A DNA stretch of 7,991 nucleotides. Source: Bacteroidota bacterium. Its GTDB lineage: Bacteria > Bacteroidota > Bacteroidia > Chitinophagales > Chitinophagaceae. Below are positions 6,392 through 7,991 of this stretch, piece by piece. Numbering within the stretch: the stretch's first letter is position 1; every line of letters starts with the position of its first letter. The notes beneath the pieces were generated by a model. The model ran no database searches, had not been told where the DNA came from, and saw only the letters and a list, made by a program, of their open reading frames with translations. Position numbers and translations under genes: made by a program. The stretch is taken from positions 1-7,991 of the forward strand of contig JAEWJV010000101.1 of assembly GCA_023386395.1 (NCBI GenBank), written 5' to 3'.

Positions 6392-7991
6392 ATGAGTAAA
6401 TTCCTGAGTTTAGTTTTCTTTTTTTTAATGATTGCATCTCTTGTCCAATCGCAAACATTAAACATTATTCCGGCGCCCGTAAAAGCCGAGGCAAAACAAG
6501 GCACATTCTCAATCACGCCCAAAACAAGCATTGTTGTAACATCTGCAGCCGCTGATAAAAGCGCTGCTTTTTTAAATGATTACCTGCAGAAATTTTACGG
6601 GTTTAAATTAAATGTTTCAAAAAAGAAAACAACAGGTGCAATTGAACTTGTGCTTGCTCATGACAAACAAAGTGCTACTCCGGGCGGGTATAGCATAGGT
6701 GTAAACGCAAATAATATTGCCATTAATAGTAATAATGAAGAAGGTATTTTTTACGGCATTCAAACATTAATACAATTATTACCGCCTGAAAAATCAAATA
6801 ACCTTACAGTTCAGCAATGCAGTATTGAAGATGCGCCGCGGTTTGCTTACCGTGGTATGATGCTGGATTGCGGACGCCATTTTTTTCCTGTAGATTTTGT
6901 AAAGCAATTCATAGATTTTCTTGCCCTGCATAAGCTTAATACATTTCACTGGCATTTAACAGAAGACCAGGGCTGGCGCATCGAAATAAAGAAATATCCA
7001 AAACTTACGCAGGTGGGCGCATACAGAAACGGTACCATCATTGGCCACCATCCTGGCACCGGTAATGATAATACAAGGTATGGCGGTTTTTATACACAGG
7101 AGCAGGTAAGAGATATTGTAAAATATGCGGCAGACAGGTACATTACTGTTATTCCCGAAATTGAAATGCCGGGTCATGCATCTGCAGCTATTGCTGCCTA
7201 TCCGCAGTTAAGCTGTTTTCCCAATGAAAATACACCCATAGCAAAAGGTGTGAAATGGAACGGCGATTCAACCGGCAAATACGTGCAGCAAAGCTGGGGT
7301 GTTTATCCTGATGTGTTTGCACCAACAGATTACACATTTAAATTCCTGGAAGACGTGCTGGATGAAGTGATAGCTTTATTCCCTTCAAAATATATTCATA
7401 TTGGCGGTGATGAATGTCCTAAAATTTATTGGAAGCGTTCTGCGTTCTGTCAAAATCTTATTAAAGAAAAAGGGTTGAAAGATGAACATGGTTTGCAGAG
7501 CTATTTCATCAGCACAATCGAAAAATATTTAAACAGCAAAGGCCGCCAGATTATTGGCTGGGATGAAATTCTTGAAGGCGGCCTTGCACCTAACGCCACC
7601 GTAATGAGCTGGCGCGGGGAAGCCGGCGGTATTGAAGCGGCCAAACAGCATCATAGCGTTATTATGACGCCAACCACTTATTTTTATTTAGACTATGCGC
7701 AGTCAAAGCATGAAGACAGCCTAGTTATCGGCGGCTACCTTCCGCTCGAATCAGTATATAATTATGAACCTTTCACACCAAAGCTTACGCCGGAAGAACA
7801 ATTATATATAAAGGGTGTTCAGGCAAATGTTTGGACGGAATATATGGACAATGGAAAAAAGGTTGAATACATGGTGTTTCCACGTATGGAAGCTTTAAGT
7901 GAAATTGCCTGGAGCAGTAAAGACAAAAAGAACTGGCAGGATTTTCAGCAGCGTCTTCAAAGCCAGTATAAACGTTACGACTTTTGGAATG
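6392..7991 (+). CDS. Secreted family 20 beta-N-acetylhexosaminidase, 3' truncated by window
   Basis: A glycoside hydrolase (GH20) removing terminal N-acetylglucosamine or N-acetylgalactosamine from chitooligosaccharides, glycans or glycoconjugates by substrate-assisted catalysis. The visible 533 residues start with a signal peptide: Lys3, hydrophobic core 4-17, likely cleavage after VQS (residue 20). No lipobox Cys is present, so the product is soluble in the periplasm or exported. Next come the GH20b-type N-terminal alpha/beta domain (about 21-140) and the catalytic TIM barrel from about 147: YRGMMLDCGRHFFP at 153-166 (substrate Arg162), FHWHLTEDQGWRIEIKKYP at 185-203, PEIEMPGHASAA at 255-266, HIGGDECPK at 336-344 with the catalytic pair Asp340-Glu341, IIGWDEILEGG at 387-397, VMSWRGE at 404-410 and ANVWTE at 478-483. 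All active-site motifs are intact. The frame is open to the window end; a further C-terminal domain may follow. An in-frame ATG at 6296 exists, but 6392 gives a clean signal peptide. Substrate cannot be fixed from sequence. Confidence 0.95.
   Translation, partial: MSKFLSLVFFFLMIASLVQSQTLNIIPAPVKAEAKQGTFSITPKTSIVVTSAAADKSAAFLNDYLQKFYGFKLNVSKKKTTGAIELVLAHDKQSATPGGYSIGVNANNIAINSNNEEGIFYGIQTLIQLLPPEKSNNLTVQQCSIEDAPRFAYRGMMLDCGRHFFPVDFVKQFIDFLALHKLNTFHWHLTEDQGWRIEIKKYPKLTQVGAYRNGTIIGHHPGTGNDNTRYGGFYTQEQVRDIVKYAADRYITVIPEIEMPGHASAAIAAYPQLSCFPNENTPIAKGVKWNGDSTGKYVQQSWGVYPDVFAPTDYTFKFLEDVLDEVIALFPSKYIHIGGDECPKIYWKRSAFCQNLIKEKGLKDEHGLQSYFISTIEKYLNSKGRQIIGWDEILEGGLAPNATVMSWRGEAGGIEAAKQHHSVIMTPTTYFYLDYAQSKHEDSLVIGGYLPLESVYNYEPFTPKLTPEEQLYIKGVQANVWTEYMDNGKKVEYMVFPRMEALSEIAWSSKDKKNWQDFQQRLQSQYKRYDFWN

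Noticed and set aside
6956..7177. 73-codon minus-strand open frame inside the hexosaminidase gene
   Set aside because: It lies opposite conserved GH20 catalytic-domain codons and has no supporting features.

Overview
The window most likely comes from a Bacteroidota chromosome, and probably from the Chitinophagaceae or a close relative. Evidence: it is AT-rich, start codons have A/T-rich leaders without Shine-Dalgarno motifs, one promoter matches the Bacteroidota sigma-factor consensus (TTTG, 19-nt spacer, TAnnTTTG), and the proteins (GIN-domain protein, PfkA, GH20 hexosaminidase) have the style of that phylum. The genus is inferred and cannot be fixed from the sequence alone.

Left edge (1-767): the 3' end of a GIN-domain (DUF2807-like) envelope protein is followed by a well-formed promoter, an initiator tRNA-fMet and its intrinsic terminator. 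Next comes a small GIY-YIG nuclease-like reading frame broken by one missing base. The terminator's 3' half recurs as an exact 18-bp direct repeat at the end of that broken gene. A candidate terminator for the minus-strand operon closes the region.

Centre (768-6284): two divergent, tightly packed gene pairs. The minus-strand pair reads ltaE (low-specificity threonine aldolase) then pgi (glucose-6-phosphate isomerase), 27 bp apart. The plus-strand pair reads pfkA (6-phosphofructokinase) then pyk (pyruvate kinase), 33 bp apart, ending in a strong intrinsic terminator. Three glycolytic enzymes, including both classical control points (PFK and PK), are thus grouped around one 255-bp divergent intergenic region. 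That region holds a candidate -7 element for pfkA and a pair of 11-bp direct repeats.

Right edge (6285-7991): a secreted family 20 beta-N-acetylhexosaminidase begins at 6392 and runs off the window. It would release N-acetylhexosamine from chitin-like or glycan substrates in the periplasm or outside the cell; the sugar could eventually feed the glycolytic enzymes encoded next door, but that link is only suggestive.

Most of the window is ordinary housekeeping sequence, and I see no convincing new multi-gene system. The best candidate for a second look is the tRNA-fMet / broken GIY-YIG / duplicated half-terminator arrangement at 311-719.
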